A model generated the notes under the pieces. The model was not told the origin of the DNA. It did no database searches and saw nothing but the letters and a program-made list of their open reading frames with translations. Both the position numbers and the translations under genes were made by a program. 64,000 nt of DNA from Acetobacteraceae bacterium (lineage in GTDB: Bacteria; Pseudomonadota; Alphaproteobacteria; Acetobacterales; Acetobacteraceae): contig CANGNF010000012.1 of NCBI GenBank assembly GCA_947455205.1, positions 1-64,000 of the forward strand, in the 5' to 3' direction. Every line of letters starts with the position of its first letter. Positions within the stretch are counted from its first letter, which is position 1. Positions 1 to 9,423 of this stretch are shown piece after piece.

Positions 1-1469
1 GCGGCGATGGCGGCGGCGGTCAGGCGGTTGTCGCCGGTCACCATCACGGTGCGGATGCCCATGCGGCGCAGCGCGTCGAAGCGTGCGCGCATGCCGCCCT
101 TGACGATGTCCTTCAGCTCGATGGCGCCGAGCAGCCGGCCGTCGCGCGCTACCGCCAGCGGCGTCGCGCCCTGGCGGGCGATCCGGTCGGTCAGCTCACG
201 CAGCGCCGCCGGCGGCTCGGTCCCCAGCGCGCGCGCCAGGCTGTCCACCGCGCCCTTGCGCAGGCTGCCCTCCGGCAGGTCCAGGCCGGAGAGCCGGGTC
301 TGCGCGGTGAAGGGGACCACGCGCGCCCCCGCCGGCAGCGCCGGTGCCGGCACGCCGAAGCAGTCGCGCGCGAAGCCGAGGATCGAGCGGCCTTCCGGCG
401 TCTCGTCGCCCAGGCTGGCCAGCACGGCCGCCGCTGCCAATTCCTGCTCGGTCACGCCCGGCAGCGGGTGGAAGCCGGCGGCCTGGCGGTTGCCCAGGGT
501 GATGGTGCCGGTCTTGTCCAGCAGCAGCACGTCCACGTCGCCCGCCGCCTCCACCGCGCGGCCTGACGTGGCCAGCACGTTGAAGCGCACCAGCCGGTCC
601 ATCCCGGCGATGCCGATGGCCGACAGCAGCCCGCCGATCGTCGTCGGGATCAGCGTGACCAGCAGCGCCGCCAGCACGGGCACCGGGGGCGGCTGGCCGT
701 TCCAGGACCCCAGCCCCACCAGCGTGGCGACGGCAATGAGGAAGATGATCGTCATGCCTGCCAGCAGGATGTCCAGCGCGATCTCGTTCGGCGTCTTCTG
801 CCGCGCCGCGCCCTCCACCAGCGCGATCATGCGGTCCAGGAAGGTGCTGCCCGGCGCGGCGGTGATCCGCACCACGATCCAGTCGGAGACCACCAGCGTG
901 CCGCCGGTGACGGCGCTGCGGTCGCCGCCGGATTCACGGATCACCGGGGCGCTCTCGCCGGTCACCGCGGCCTCGTTCACGCTGGCGATGCCTTCGGCCA
1001 CCTCGCCGTCGGAGGGAATCAGGTCGCCGGCCTCGACCAGCACCCGGTCGCCGGGCTGCAGGTCGGTGGCGTCGCGCGGCTGCCACAGCGTAATGTCGTC
1101 CGGCCGCAGCAGCAGCTTGGCCTGCGTCTCGGTGCGGGCGCGGCGCAGGCTCTCGGCCTGGGCGCGGCCCCGGCCCTCGGCCACGGCCTCGGCGAAGGTG
1201 GCGAACAGCACCGTCAGCCAAAGCCAGAGCGCGATGCCGGCCTGGAAGCCCCAGGGCTGGCCCTGCATGGCGGCGCGGCCGGCCAGCAGCGTGACCAGCA
1301 GGGCAACCACCTCGGTGACGAAGATCACGGGGTTCCGCACCAGCCGGCGCGGGTCGAGCTTGCCGAAGGCATCGCCGGCCGCCCGCCGCAGCATGGCGGC
1401 GGAGACCAGGGGCGTGGCGCGCGCGGCGCGGCGGGCCTCGCCGGCGGCGAGGAGCGGGGTGCTGTCCAT
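1..1469 (-). CDS. kdpB: KdpB, ATPase subunit of K+-transporting KdpFABC (C-terminal part outside window)
   Basis: This is the catalytic P-type ATPase subunit of the high-affinity potassium pump in the inner membrane. The visible part is about 489 residues of the roughly 680 usual for the family; the rest lies beyond the left edge. Translation of the minus strand shows the phosphorylation motif DKTGT with the aspartate near residue 318, the actuator-domain TGES motif, and MVTGDN close to the edge. The ATG at 1469 follows kdpA by 7 bases, so the genes are translated as one unit. kdpC, and probably kdpD and kdpE, should lie beyond the edge; that is inference from the usual gene order. Confidence 0.95.
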   Translation of the reverse strand, partial: MDSTPLLAAGEARRAARATPLVSAAMLRRAAGDAFGKLDPRRLVRNPVIFVTEVVALLVTLLAGRAAMQGQPWGFQAGIALWLWLTVLFATFAEAVAEGRGRAQAESLRRARTETQAKLLLRPDDITLWQPRDATDLQPGDRVLVEAGDLIPSDGEVAEGIASVNEAAVTGESAPVIRESGGDRSAVTGGTLVVSDWIVVRITAAPGSTFLDRMIALVEGAARQKTPNEIALDILLAGMTIIFLIAVATLVGLGSWNGQPPPVPVLAALLVTLIPTTIGGLLSAIGIAGMDRLVRFNVLATSGRAVEAAGDVDVLLLDKTGTITLGNRQAAGFHPLPGVTEQELAAAAVLASLGDETPEGRSILGFARDCFGVPAPALPAGARVVPFTAQTRLSGLDLPEGSLRKGAVDSLARALGTEPPAALRELTDRIARQGATPLAVARDGRLLGAIELKDIVKGGMRARFDALRRMGIRTVMVTGDNRLTAAAIA

Positions 1470-1476
1470 GATGGCC

Positions 1477-3174
1477 TCAGAAGGTTCTGCCGGCCGCGAG
1501 CACGAAGTGCTCCGCGAGCGGACCGAGGGCGAGGGCGGGCATGAATTGCAGTCCGCCGAGGATCAGGATCACGCCGGCGAGCAGCCCGATGAAGAGCAGC
1601 CCATGCGTCGGGAAGGTGCCGGCGGAGGCGCTGAGCCTGGGCTTGGCGGCCAGCGCGCCGGCCAGCGCCATGACCGGCACCACATAGGCGAAGCGGCCGA
1701 GCAGCATGGCGATGCCGAGCGTGACGTTCAGCCAGGGCGTGTCTGCGGAGAGCCCACCGAAGGCCGAGCCGTTGTTGCCGGTGGCCGAGGTATAGGCGTA
1801 CAGCATCTCCGACAGGCCATGCGGCCCCTGGTCCTGGATGGAGGACATGGCCACCGGCAGCACCAGGGCCACGGCGGTGAAGCCGAGCACGGTGGCCGGC
1901 AGCACCAGCACCGCCAGCATCGCCAGCTTCACCTCCCGCGCCTGCACCTTCTTGCCCAGGTATTCCGGCGTGCGCCCCACCATCAGCCCGGCGACGAACA
2001 CCGCCAGCAGCGCGAGGACCAGCATGCCGTACAGGCCGGAGCCGACGCCGCCCGGCAGCACCTCGCCCAGCTGGATCATGAACAGCGGCACCAGGCCGCC
2101 CAGCGGGGTGAAGCTGTCGAACATGGCGTTGACCGCGCCGTTGGAGGCGCCGGTGGTGGTGGCGGTGAACAGCGCCACCAGCGCCTGGCCGAAGCGGAGC
2201 TCCTTGCCCTCCATGTTGCCCTGGGCGGCGTCCAGCCCGGCGGCCAGGTGCAGCGGGTTGCCGGCGGCCTCGGCGGCGTAGACCAGAGCCGTGGCGACCA
2301 CGACGTAGCCGAGCATGACGGCCAGCAGGGCGCGGCCCTGCCTGATGTCGCCCACCATGTGCCCGAAGGCCAGCGCCAGCGCACAGGGAATGACCTGGTG
2401 CGCCCAGATCTGCAGCGCGGTGGCCAGCGCCGAGGGGCCTTCGAACGGATGCGCGGAGTTCACCCCGAAGAAGCCGCCGCCATTGGTGCCCAGGTGCTTG
2501 ATCGCAACCTGGAAGGCGGCGGGGCCGAGTGGGATGAGCTGGGTGCCGCCGTCCAGCGTCTGCGCCTGGACATAGGTCGAAAGCGTCTGCGGCATGCCCA
2601 TGGCCACGAAGGCCAACCCGACCAGGATGGCCAGCGGCAGCAGCAGGTACAGCGTCACCCGCAGGCTGTCGGCCCAGAAGTTGCCCAGGTTGCGCAGCCC
2701 GCCGGTGGCGAAGGCGCGGGCGACGGCCAGCGCCAGCGCGATGCCGGTGGCCGCGGAGAGGAAGTTCTGCACCGCAAGGCCGGCCATCTGGCTCAGGTAG
2801 CTCATCGCCGCCTCGCCGCTGTAGGCCTGCCAGTTGGTGTTGGTGACGAAGGAGACGGCGGTGTTGAAGGCCAGCCAGGGCGACAGGCTGGCGAAGCCCT
2901 GCGGGTTGCAGGGCAGCACCCCCTGCAGCCGCAGCAGGGCATACAGCAGCAGGAAGCCCGCCAGGTTCATCGCCAGCATCGCCAGCGCATAGCCCCGCCA
3001 GTCCATGCCGCGCGCCGGGTCTATCCCGGCGGTGGCGTGGATGGCGCGCTCCAGCGGCGCCAGGAAGGTGACGCGGCCGGCGGCAATCGCCGCGACCCAG
3101 CGCCCCAGCGGAATCGCGGCCGCGACGATGCAGGCCAGGACGAGCGCGATCTGCGCCCAGCCACCGAAGGTCAT
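1477..3174 (-). CDS. kdpA: KdpA, potassium-binding and translocating subunit
   Basis: The 565-residue integral membrane protein forms the K+-selective channel of the Kdp pump; the length matches the family (E. coli 557). About ten hydrophobic segments are visible. The four selectivity-filter loops characteristic of the K+ channel superfamily can be read: [41 protein letters not shown] and [12 protein letters not shown]. It starts 3 bases after the kdpF stop and ends 7 bases before kdpB. The start at 3174 gives an N-terminus, [16 protein letters not shown], that enters the first membrane helix directly, as in other KdpA proteins. Confidence 0.97.
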   Translation of the reverse strand: MTFGGWAQIALVLACIVAAAIPLGRWVAAIAAGRVTFLAPLERAIHATAGIDPARGMDWRGYALAMLAMNLAGFLLLYALLRLQGVLPCNPQGFASLSPWLAFNTAVSFVTNTNWQAYSGEAAMSYLSQMAGLAVQNFLSAATGIALALAVARAFATGGLRNLGNFWADSLRVTLYLLLPLAILVGLAFVAMGMPQTLSTYVQAQTLDGGTQLIPLGPAAFQVAIKHLGTNGGGFFGVNSAHPFEGPSALATALQIWAHQVIPCALALAFGHMVGDIRQGRALLAVMLGYVVVATALVYAAEAAGNPLHLAAGLDAAQGNMEGKELRFGQALVALFTATTTGASNGAVNAMFDSFTPLGGLVPLFMIQLGEVLPGGVGSGLYGMLVLALLAVFVAGLMVGRTPEYLGKKVQAREVKLAMLAVLVLPATVLGFTAVALVLPVAMSSIQDQGPHGLSEMLYAYTSATGNNGSAFGGLSADTPWLNVTLGIAMLLGRFAYVVPVMALAGALAAKPRLSASAGTFPTHGLLFIGLLAGVILILGGLQFMPALALGPLAEHFVLAAGRTF

Positions 3175-3177
3175 GGG

Positions 3178-3264
3178 TCAAAGCTCCTCGGGCCGCAGCA
3201 GCGCCCACAGCAGGTAGACCAGCAGGCCGGCGGTCACGCCGCCGCCCAGGACCAGGTCGAGCAT
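3178..3264 (-). CDS. kdpF: KdpF, small accessory subunit of the Kdp pump
   Basis: This is a 28-residue single-span membrane peptide beginning MLDLVLGGGVTAGLLVYLLW and ending LLRPEEL. KdpF stabilises the KdpABC complex in the membrane and is typically 25-30 residues with exactly this pattern: one helix followed by an R-P-E tail. Its position immediately before kdpA (3-base gap) supports the call. Its start lies 5 bases after the stop of the 27-codon ORF upstream, so it is probably translated by coupling, since no strong ribosome site of its own is visible. Confidence 0.9.
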   Translation of the reverse strand: MLDLVLGGGVTAGLLVYLLWALLRPEEL

Positions 3265-3269
3265 CGCGC

Positions 3270-3353
3270 TCAGACCCGTTCGCAGGCCGCCGCGGCGGCG
3301 GCCATCAGGGCAAAGACGCCGGTGCCCAGCGCCAGCAGCAGGATGTCGATCAT
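3270..3353 (-). CDS. 27-residue membrane peptide preceding kdpF (unknown)
   Basis: The minus strand encodes MIDILLLALGTGVFALMAAA followed by AAACERV and a stop. A GGAGGG ribosome site sits 8 bases before the ATG, better than the site of kdpF. It reads as a single hydrophobic helix with a short polar C-terminus containing one cysteine. It is the first gene of the kdp transcript and stops 5 bases before kdpF. I do not know a named family. It could be a second small subunit-like peptide or a leader that couples translation into kdpF. Existence as a translated gene is inferred from the ribosome site and spacing. Confidence 0.6.
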   Translation of the reverse strand: MIDILLLALGTGVFALMAAAAAACERV

Positions 3354-3438
3354 GGAATGCCCTCCGAGGGACGTGATGGGTCCCGGGAAGGCGTAGCCGG
3401 CGGCGGCGCAAAGGATCGATGTGCCATCCCGGGCCGCC

Positions 3439-3456
3439 GCATAAAGACGGCGTAAA
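3439..3456 (-). promoter_or_regulatory. Candidate KdpE-type direct-repeat site upstream of the kdp operon
   Basis: On the minus strand TTTACGC and TTTATGC occur as direct repeats 11 bases apart, one helical turn, about 85 bases before the first kdp ORF. OmpR-family response regulators bind such tandem half-sites, and the E. coli KdpE site is T-rich with TTTATA and TTTAC elements. No binding protein is encoded in the window, so the assignment is an inference. Confidence 0.45.
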
Positions 3457-3491
3457 GGCGCTCTGCGCGGCCGGCCGGCCGCGGTCCTGGT

Positions 3492-6182
3492 TCAGACCTT
3501 GCCCAGCCGCTTGATCGCGGCGGCCAGGCTGCGTTCCCCCGCGCAGTAGTCCTGCCACGCCGTCAGCCGGGCCAGCAGCTTCGGTACCGTCCGCAGCGTG
3601 AAAGCGGCGGGGTCCAGCCCCTGCTTCACCTGGCCCCAGGTGATGGGCATGGAGACGGTGGCGCCCGGCCGCCCGCGCGGCGAGAGCGGCGCCACCGCCG
3701 TCGCCAGGCGGTCATTGCGCAGGTAGTCCAGGAAGATGCGCCCGGTGCGCTGCTTCTTCGCCATGGTGATCAGGAAGCGGTCCGGGCTGTCGGCCGCCAT
3801 GGCCTTGCAGACATCGCGGGCGAAGGCCTTGGCGCCATCCCAGCCCAGCCCCTTCGCCTGCACCGGCGTCACCACATGCAGGCCCTTGCCGCCGGTGGTC
3901 TTGCAGAAGCCGACCAGGCCCAGCTCCTCCAGCCGGTCGCGGATCTCGCGCGCGGCCTCGATCACCTGCACGAGCGGCACGTCCGGCGCGGGGTCCAGGT
4001 CGAAGACCAGGCGCCCGGGCTGCTCCGGCTCGAAGGGCTGGCTGTTCCAGGGGTGCAGTTCCACCGCGCCGGTCTGGGCAGCGGCGACCAGCGCCTCCGG
4101 CCGGTCGAACTGCAGGTAGGGCTGGCGGTCGCCCCAGACCGAGACCTCGGTGATCAGCGCGGATTGCCCGCGCGAGGTATGGCGTTGGAAGAATTTCTGC
4201 TCGCCCTCGATCCCATCGGGCATGCGGATCATGGAGCACGGCCGGCCCTTCAGGTGGCGCAGCATCCAATCGCCCACCGCCTGGTAGTACTGCGCCAGGT
4301 CCAGCTTGGTCACCGGCTGGCCGTCCCCGGCATCCGGCCACAGCGGCTTGTCGGCGTGGGAGATGGTCACGCCCATCACCACGGCGGACCCGCGCGGCGT
4401 GACCGTGCGCGGCCGAACGGTCGGCGGCACGGGCTCGGCCAGCTCGGTCGTCGCCGCCGGGGCGGGATCTTCCGCCTCCACCTCCGCCGCGGGCTTGTCC
4501 TCCCGCAGCGCCTTGAAGGAGGCCTGGCGGATCAGCCCATCCCCCGTGAAGCCGGCATAGTCGATCTCGGCCACCAGTTCCGGCTTCAGCCAGTGGATCT
4601 GCCCGGCCTGGCGCGGGGTGGGGCCGCTGAACGGGTTGCGGTCGCTCTCCAGCGCGCGCAGCCGCGGCATCAGGCGGTCGACCTTCTCGCGCCCGAAGCC
4701 GGTGCCGACCCGGCCGACATGGACCAGCTCACCGCCCTTGTTCACGCCGGCGATCAGCGACCGGAAATGCCCATCCGTGGTGGTGTAGGCGCCGATGATG
4801 ACCTCGTGCCCGCCACGGCACTTGGCCTTGGTCCAGGTATCGCCCCGCCCCGGCTGGTAGGGCGCGTCCAGCCGCTTGGAGATGATGCCCTCCAGGTCCA
4901 TGCGGCAGACCGATTGCAGCACGGCGTCGCCGGTGCTCTCGAAGTGCTCGACGTAGCGGATGGTGGCGGGCGCGGACCGCAGCCACTGTTTCAGCCGCGC
5001 CTTGCGCTCGGCCAGCGGCAGGCCGCGCAGATCCTCGGCGCCGGCGAAGATCAGGTCGAAGACGAAGTAGACGAGATCGTCGGTCTTCCCGTCGGAGATG
5101 GCGGCCTGCAGCGCGGCGAAGTCCGGCGCGCCGGTGTGGTCCAGGGCAACCACCTCGCCATCCAGGATGCCATCCGGCAGGCCGGCGCCGGCCGCGACGA
5201 TGGCGGGGAATTTACCGGACCAGTCCAGCCCCTTGCGGCTGAGCATCCGGGCCTGGCCGCCCTGGCTGCGGAGCTGCATGCGGTAGCCGTCGAACTTGAT
5301 CTCATGCGCCCAACCCGGCCCGGCCGGCGGCTTTTCCACCGACTTCGCCAACTGCGGTTCGATGAAGTCCGGCAGCGCGGCGTCCCCGCTGGCCTGGCGC
5401 GCCGGCTTGCGCCGAGGCTTGGCGGCGGTCGGCTTCGCCAGCGCCTCGGCGGTCGGCTTGTCCGCCGCCCCGGCGATGGCCTTTTCCGGTGCCCCGGCGG
5501 CCGGTTTGTCCGCCGCCTCGGCAGCACCCTTGCTCTGCCACACCGACGCCGCCGGCACCGCCTTGCCGGTCATGAACGGCGAGGCCGGCTTGCCCTTGCC
5601 TTCCGTGATCTCCGCCATGCTGCGGCCGGAGGCAATGGAGCGGTCAGCCTCGCCCGGCCCCGTCGTGTTGCCGTCCACCGCGGCTTCGTCCCGGTGCTTG
5701 ATCAGCATCCAACTGGCCTTGCCCCGCTCGGCCCGCTTCGTGCGGACCAGCACCCAGGAGCCGTGCATCCGCTCGCCCTCCATGACGAACTTCAGCTCCC
5801 CCTTGGTCAGCGCCGCGCCGATATCCTCGAACCCCCGCATCGGTGCCCAAACGCCGCGGTCCCACAGCATCACCGTGCCGCCGCCGTACTGGCCCTTCGG
5901 GATCGTCCCCTCGAAGTCGCCATAGTCCAGCGGGTGGTCCTCCACCTCCATCGCCAGGCGGCGGTCCCTGGCGTCCAGCGAAGGCCCCTTCGGCACCGCC
6001 CAGGAGCGGAAGCTGCCCTCGAATTCCAGCCGCAGGTCGAAATGCAGATGGCTGGCCGCGTGCTTCTGGATGACGAAGCGCAGCGCGTCGGAGGGCAGCA
6101 CCGCCTCCGCCTGGCCGGACGGCTCGGCGGTGCGGGAGAAGTCGCGCATCTCCCGGTACCTGGTCAGGTCCTTCGCAGCCAT
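3492..6182 (-). CDS. ligD: LigD, multifunctional NHEJ DNA ligase/polymerase/phosphoesterase
   Basis: The 896-residue protein repairs double-strand breaks with Ku. Three domains appear in order: a 3'-phosphoesterase domain at about 30-165 with the HLHFDLRLE metal-binding stretch, an ATP-dependent ligase domain at about 275-560 with the nucleotidyl-lysine motif EIKFDGYR (Lys near 296), and a primase-like polymerase domain at about 600-885 with LVFDLDP carrying the catalytic aspartates. Residues 170-265 form an Ala/Pro/Lys-rich linker with KPAAGAPEK- and ADKPTAEA-like repeats. The PE-LIG-POL order is the one usual in proteobacteria other than mycobacterial types. GGAGGAAGC precedes the ATG. Ku lies 0.7 kb away on the opposite strand. 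Confidence 0.96.
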   Translation of the reverse strand: MAAKDLTRYREMRDFSRTAEPSGQAEAVLPSDALRFVIQKHAASHLHFDLRLEFEGSFRSWAVPKGPSLDARDRRLAMEVEDHPLDYGDFEGTIPKGQYGGGTVMLWDRGVWAPMRGFEDIGAALTKGELKFVMEGERMHGSWVLVRTKRAERGKASWMLIKHRDEAAVDGNTTGPGEADRSIASGRSMAEITEGKGKPASPFMTGKAVPAASVWQSKGAAEAADKPAAGAPEKAIAGAADKPTAEALAKPTAAKPRRKPARQASGDAALPDFIEPQLAKSVEKPPAGPGWAHEIKFDGYRMQLRSQGGQARMLSRKGLDWSGKFPAIVAAGAGLPDGILDGEVVALDHTGAPDFAALQAAISDGKTDDLVYFVFDLIFAGAEDLRGLPLAERKARLKQWLRSAPATIRYVEHFESTGDAVLQSVCRMDLEGIISKRLDAPYQPGRGDTWTKAKCRGGHEVIIGAYTTTDGHFRSLIAGVNKGGELVHVGRVGTGFGREKVDRLMPRLRALESDRNPFSGPTPRQAGQIHWLKPELVAEIDYAGFTGDGLIRQASFKALREDKPAAEVEAEDPAPAATTELAEPVPPTVRPRTVTPRGSAVVMGVTISHADKPLWPDAGDGQPVTKLDLAQYYQAVGDWMLRHLKGRPCSMIRMPDGIEGEQKFFQRHTSRGQSALITEVSVWGDRQPYLQFDRPEALVAAAQTGAVELHPWNSQPFEPEQPGRLVFDLDPAPDVPLVQVIEAAREIRDRLEELGLVGFCKTTGGKGLHVVTPVQAKGLGWDGAKAFARDVCKAMAADSPDRFLITMAKKQRTGRIFLDYLRNDRLATAVAPLSPRGRPGATVSMPITWGQVKQGLDPAAFTLRTVPKLLARLTAWQDYCAGERSLAAAIKRLGKV

Positions 6183-6285
6183 GCTTCCTCCGCAAGGTCA
6201 GGCAGCGGCCGGTCGGCCGGCATTCGGCGGCCCCTGGTGAATCCTTTCCCCCGGGCGCGCGTTGGGGCGCGCAGGAGGCCCTCAC

Positions 6286-6534
6286 ATGACCGCAGCAACC
6301 GACACCCCGCGCCGCTTCAGCGTCCGCGCCCGCCACCTGGACAACCACCATGCCCGGGTGGTGGAGGAAGCCTCCTTCGAGGCAGCGGCCATCGCCTATG
6401 TCGAGCACCTGGTGGAGGTGGCGCCGGAGGAGGACGGCCCCGCCGTCAGCATCATCGTCCGAGAACTCGAAAGCGGGCATGAGCACTGCTACCGGATGGA
6501 CCTGGACAGCGGCGAGACCACCGCCTGCGGCTGA
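6286..6534 (+). CDS. Small conserved protein, possibly DUF5961 family
   Basis: The 82-residue soluble protein starts MTAATDTPRRFSVRARHLDN and contains many acidic residues towards its C-terminus (VSIIVRELESGHEHCYRMDL). I chose the ATG at 6286 because AGGAGG lies 7 bases upstream at 6273-6278; an earlier in-frame start would add nine residues without a ribosome site. The pattern of a short alpha/beta protein ending in E-H-C-Y-R resembles the family I recall as DUF5961, but this is from memory and not certain. It is transcribed divergently from ligD, with about 100 bases between them, and sits inside the end-joining island. Function is unknown. Confidence 0.75.
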   Translation: MTAATDTPRRFSVRARHLDNHHARVVEEASFEAAAIAYVEHLVEVAPEEDGPAVSIIVRELESGHEHCYRMDLDSGETTACG

Positions 6535-6546
6535 CCGCGCCGGGGC

Positions 6547-6735
6547 TCAGTCCTCGGCGACGTGCTCGGCCTTGCCCTTGCGGCGGGTGTGGGCGAACGC
6601 CTCCAACTGCTGCTCGGTCATGGATTCCTCCATCTGCCGGGTTGCTCCCTTCAGCTTGCCCTTCGGGGTCTCGCCCCGCTTGGCCGCAAGCGCCGCCCCG
6701 GCGGCCTTCTGTTGGACGGCGGATTTCGCGGGCAT
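6547..6735 (-). CDS. DUF3008 family small basic protein
   Basis: The 62-residue protein reads MPAKSAVQQKAAGAALAAKR at the start, followed by GETPKGKLKGATRQMEESMT. The MPAKS-QQKAAGAAL-AKRGE pattern is the signature of DUF3008, a family of short, basic, alpha-helical proteins in alpha- and gammaproteobacteria, often found near Ku and LigD genes or stress genes. AGAGGAG is placed 7 bases before the ATG. Its composition (many Lys, Arg, Ala) would fit a nucleic-acid-binding or stress-induced protein; that role is an inference. It is convergent with the small gene to its left. Confidence 0.85.
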   Translation of the reverse strand: MPAKSAVQQKAAGAALAAKRGETPKGKLKGATRQMEESMTEQQLEAFAHTRRKGKAEHVAED

Positions 6736-6883
6736 CGGCGGCTCCTCTCGGTTGGTCCCCCTGGCAACGCCGGATTTGAGGCGCGGTTCGCGGTGGGCCG
6801 GGGGCGCCCAGGCCCCGGCGAACGAAAACCGCCCGGCGTCGTTGAACCGCTGCAGCGCCGCCGACTCGGCAGTGGAGGAAGAC

Positions 6884-7738
6884 ATGGCCTACCGTCCGAC
6901 CTGGCAGGGGCACCTCAAGCTGTCCCTGGTGACATGCCCGGTGGCGCTCTACACCGCCACCAACTCGGCCGGCGACATCCACTTCCACCTGATCAATCCC
7001 AAGACCAACAACCGCATCCGCATGATCACCACCGACCCGGACACCGGGCCGGTCGAACGCTCCGAGCTGGTGAAGGGCTACGAGGTCGCCAAGGGCGAGT
7101 ACGTCCTGCTGACCAGCGACGAGATCAACGCGGTCAAGCTGGAGAGCACCAAGACCATCGACATCGAGCGGTTCGTGCCCGCCGACCGGATCGACCGGCT
7201 GTACTGGGACAACCCCTACTTCATGGCGCCCGACGGCAAGCTGGCGCAGGAAGCCTTCGGCGTCATCCGCACCGCCATGGAGAAGGCGGGCCAGATCGCG
7301 CTGGGCCGCGTGGTCATCGGCACGCGGGAACGCATCCTGGCGCTGGAGCCGCGCGGCAAGGGGATCCTGGCCTACACCATCCGCAGCGACGCCGAGGTGC
7401 GCCAGGCCGACGACATCTTCGACGATATCAGCGACGCCAAGGCCGACGCCGCGATGATCTCGATCGCGGAGAAGATCATCGAGCAGCGCGAGGGACCGTT
7501 CGACCCCAGCCAATTCGTCGATCGGTACGAGGAAGCGCTTAAGGCGCTGATCGAAGAGAAGACCAAGGGCCACAAGCCGGCCAAGGTGGCCGAGCCGGAC
7601 GACACCAACGTGGTGGACCTGATGGCGGCACTGCGCGCCAGCCTGGGCGGCAAGGAAAAGGCCGCCGGCAAGGAGAAGCCGGCCGCGGCCGCCAAGCTGC
7701 GCGCCCCGGCCAAGCGGGCGCAGCGCAAGACGGGCTAG
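6884..7738 (+). CDS. ku: Ku, DNA-end-binding protein of non-homologous end joining
   Basis: The 284-residue homodimeric Ku protein begins MAYRPTWQGHLKLSLVTCPV, the standard bacterial Ku N-terminus (W-G-x-L-x-x-x-L-V-x-x-P-V). The core beta-barrel and bridge region spans about 1-250. The C-terminus from about 255 is a Lys/Ala-rich tail (KEKAAGKEKPAAAAK) of the type that recruits LigD and threads along DNA. The ATG at 6884 is preceded by GGAGGAAG. A longer in-frame reading upstream is ignored because it runs through the neighbouring DUF3008 gene. It ends 2 bases before the convergent TolA-like gene. Confidence 0.96.
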   Translation: MAYRPTWQGHLKLSLVTCPVALYTATNSAGDIHFHLINPKTNNRIRMITTDPDTGPVERSELVKGYEVAKGEYVLLTSDEINAVKLESTKTIDIERFVPADRIDRLYWDNPYFMAPDGKLAQEAFGVIRTAMEKAGQIALGRVVIGTRERILALEPRGKGILAYTIRSDAEVRQADDIFDDISDAKADAAMISIAEKIIEQREGPFDPSQFVDRYEEALKALIEEKTKGHKPAKVAEPDDTNVVDLMAALRASLGGKEKAAGKEKPAAAAKLRAPAKRAQRKTG

Positions 7739-7740
7739 GT

Positions 7741-8271
7741 TCAGTCCCGCCCACCCGCCTGGCGATAGGCATGGCGCGCGGCCACCACGGCGGCCGAGGC
7801 CGCCTGCCGGTCCCGCACATAGGCCGCCTGCGCTGCCGCCTTCTCGGCCTCGATCGCCTCCAGCCGCGCCCGGAACGCCGCCTCTGCCGCCTTGCGGCGC
7901 TGGTCCAGCGCGGCCAGGTCCTGCTCCGCCCCGGTCAGCGCCGTGCGGTCGGCGGCGGGCTTCGGTGGTGGCGCCGGCTTCGCGGCGGCGGGCCTGGCCG
8001 GGGCGCTTGGCAGGTCGGGCAGTCCCTTCGGGTCGCGCTCAAAGGCGGCGGCGGAGCCGACCGGGCGCTTCAGCACCGTCTCCGGCTGGGCGGTGGCCAA
8101 CTCCACCGCCGTCGCTTCCTCGGTGACGCTGGCCTGGCCGGTGGCGAAGAGGTCCTGGCTGGTGCCCCAGGCGCGCAGCGCGGCCGCCCGGCTGGGCGCG
8201 GCGACGATGGTCTCGTAAAAGCCGAGATGCGCCTGGAACACCTTGAGGCGACGGCGTGGGGTGCGGGCCAT
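7741..8271 (-). CDS. TolA-like small protein with coiled-coil C-terminus
   Basis: The 176-residue protein starts MARTPRRRLKVFQAHLGFYE. Residues 1-80 form a conserved region (LKVFQAHLGFYETIVAAPSR, RAWGTSQDLFATG) seen in alphaproteobacterial proteins that databases label cell envelope biogenesis protein TolA. Residues 110-176 are Ala/Glu/Arg-rich and predicted to form a coiled coil (AEAAFRARLEAIEAEKAAAQ), which is what drives the TolA name. There is no membrane segment, so true TolA function is doubtful. It lies tail to tail with ku and probably belongs to the same stress island. Confidence 0.8.
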   Translation of the reverse strand: MARTPRRRLKVFQAHLGFYETIVAAPSRAAALRAWGTSQDLFATGQASVTEEATAVELATAQPETVLKRPVGSAAAFERDPKGLPDLPSAPARPAAAKPAPPPKPAADRTALTGAEQDLAALDQRRKAAEAAFRARLEAIEAEKAAAQAAYVRDRQAASAAVVAARHAYRQAGGRD

Positions 8272-8326
8272 GGCTTCCCCATGTTGCTGCCGCCGGTAAC
8301 CGGCTTGGCGCCGGTGGGTTGCGTCG

Positions 8327-9124
8327 CTACCGGCCGCGTCGCCGCGCCGTGGCTTCGCGCAGGGTGATCCAGGCCGGCGCATGGTCGCTGGCGCCGGGCG
8401 CGCCACGCACATCCCGGTCCACGCCGGCATCGGCCAGCCTGGGCGCCAGGCTGGGGCTGAGCAGCAGGTGGTCCAGCCGCAACCCGGCGTCGCGCGGCCA
8501 GGCGCCGCGCTTGTAGTCCCAGAAGGTGTACTGCGGCGCTGCCGGATTGAGCTGCCGCAGCGCATCCACCCAGCCCTGATCCAGCAGGTGGCGAAACGCC
8601 GCCCGGCTGGCCGGTTGCACCAGCGCGTTCCGGGCCCAGGACTTCGACGGATAGATGTCCAGCTCGGTCGGCACGACATTGTAGTCGCCCGCCAGCACGA
8701 CCGGCACCTTGGCTGCCAGCAGCGCGGCGGCGTGGTCGTGCAGCCGACGGAACCAGGCCAGCTTGTAGTCGAATTTCGGCCCGGGCTGCGGATTGCCGTT
8801 GGGCAGGTATAAGCACCCGACCAGCACCCCGCGCACCGCCGCCTCGATGTAGCGGGCCTCGCGGTCGGCGGGGTTGCCTGGCAGGGCGTGCCGGGTCGGC
8901 ACCGGCGGCGCGCCGCGTGCCAGGATGGCAACGCCATGCCAGGTCGGCTGGCCCTGCCACACCGCGTGGTACCCTGCCTGCAGCAGCGCCCGTGCCGGAA
9001 ACCGGTTGTCGGCCGCCTTCAACTCCTGCAGGCAGGCGACGTCCGGCTGGGTTTCCGCCAGCCAGGCCAGCAGGTTCGGAAGGCGCTTGTTGATGTCGTT
9101 GATGTTGAAGGTGGCGATGCGCAC
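8327..9124 (-). CDS. xthA: Exodeoxyribonuclease III (xth family AP endonuclease)
   Basis: The 265-residue enzyme cleaves DNA at abasic sites and trims 3' blocked ends. Family motifs are visible: RIATFNINDINKRLPNL at the start, CLQELKA with the metal-binding Glu, LAGDYNVVPTELDIY with the D-x-N pair, and the final RLDHLL and SDHAPAWI histidine motif. The start is GTG at 9124, placed exactly at the conserved VRIATFNIN beginning; upstream in-frame sequence is low-complexity. The length matches ExoIII proteins (about 260). It probably serves base-excision repair next to the end-joining genes. Confidence 0.92.
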   Translation of the reverse strand: MRIATFNINDINKRLPNLLAWLAETQPDVACLQELKAADNRFPARALLQAGYHAVWQGQPTWHGVAILARGAPPVPTRHALPGNPADREARYIEAAVRGVLVGCLYLPNGNPQPGPKFDYKLAWFRRLHDHAAALLAAKVPVVLAGDYNVVPTELDIYPSKSWARNALVQPASRAAFRHLLDQGWVDALRQLNPAAPQYTFWDYKRGAWPRDAGLRLDHLLLSPSLAPRLADAGVDRDVRGAPGASDHAPAWITLREATARRRGR

Positions 9125-9423
9125 GCTAGGTCCGCGCCGCGGCGGCCGCCTGGCTGCGCTTTGCGGCCGTGGGGCTGGCTGGTCGGTCTCGGTGGCGCTG
9201 CATTCGGCCGTAACGCGCGGGCGCCACTTGCGTGCCGTGCCCAGGCCGCAATGGCACGAGGCCGGCGGCCCCGAGGGGCGCTCCCCGCCGCGGCGCGGCT
9301 TCGGCAGCCGGCTGCTGGCCAAGGAACTGCGCGGGCCAGGCCACGCTGGACTTCGCCCCCGCCAGCGTCGGGTGCGTCGTGCGCTTTCCCGTCGCCAGCT
9401 TCAGCAACGCGGCCTGGGCCCGA
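9125..9423. other. 299-bp stretch with no supported gene
   Basis: Between the start of xthA and the end of the dehydratase gene I see open frames on both strands, but they have Arg/Ala/Pro-rich, low-complexity translations, no ribosome site and no recognisable motif. No clear hairpin terminator or promoter was seen. It may contain the xthA promoter. Confidence 0.5.

Noticed and set aside
7-3396. 1129-codon open frame on the plus strand across the kdp genes
   Set aside because: It is the antisense of kdpB and kdpA; its translation is low-complexity (His, Gln, Arg, Gly repeats), typical of shadow frames in GC-rich DNA.
3876-6482. 868-codon open frame on the plus strand opposite ligD
   Set aside because: The minus strand codes for an unambiguous LigD with all domains; the plus frame has no motif and no ribosome site.
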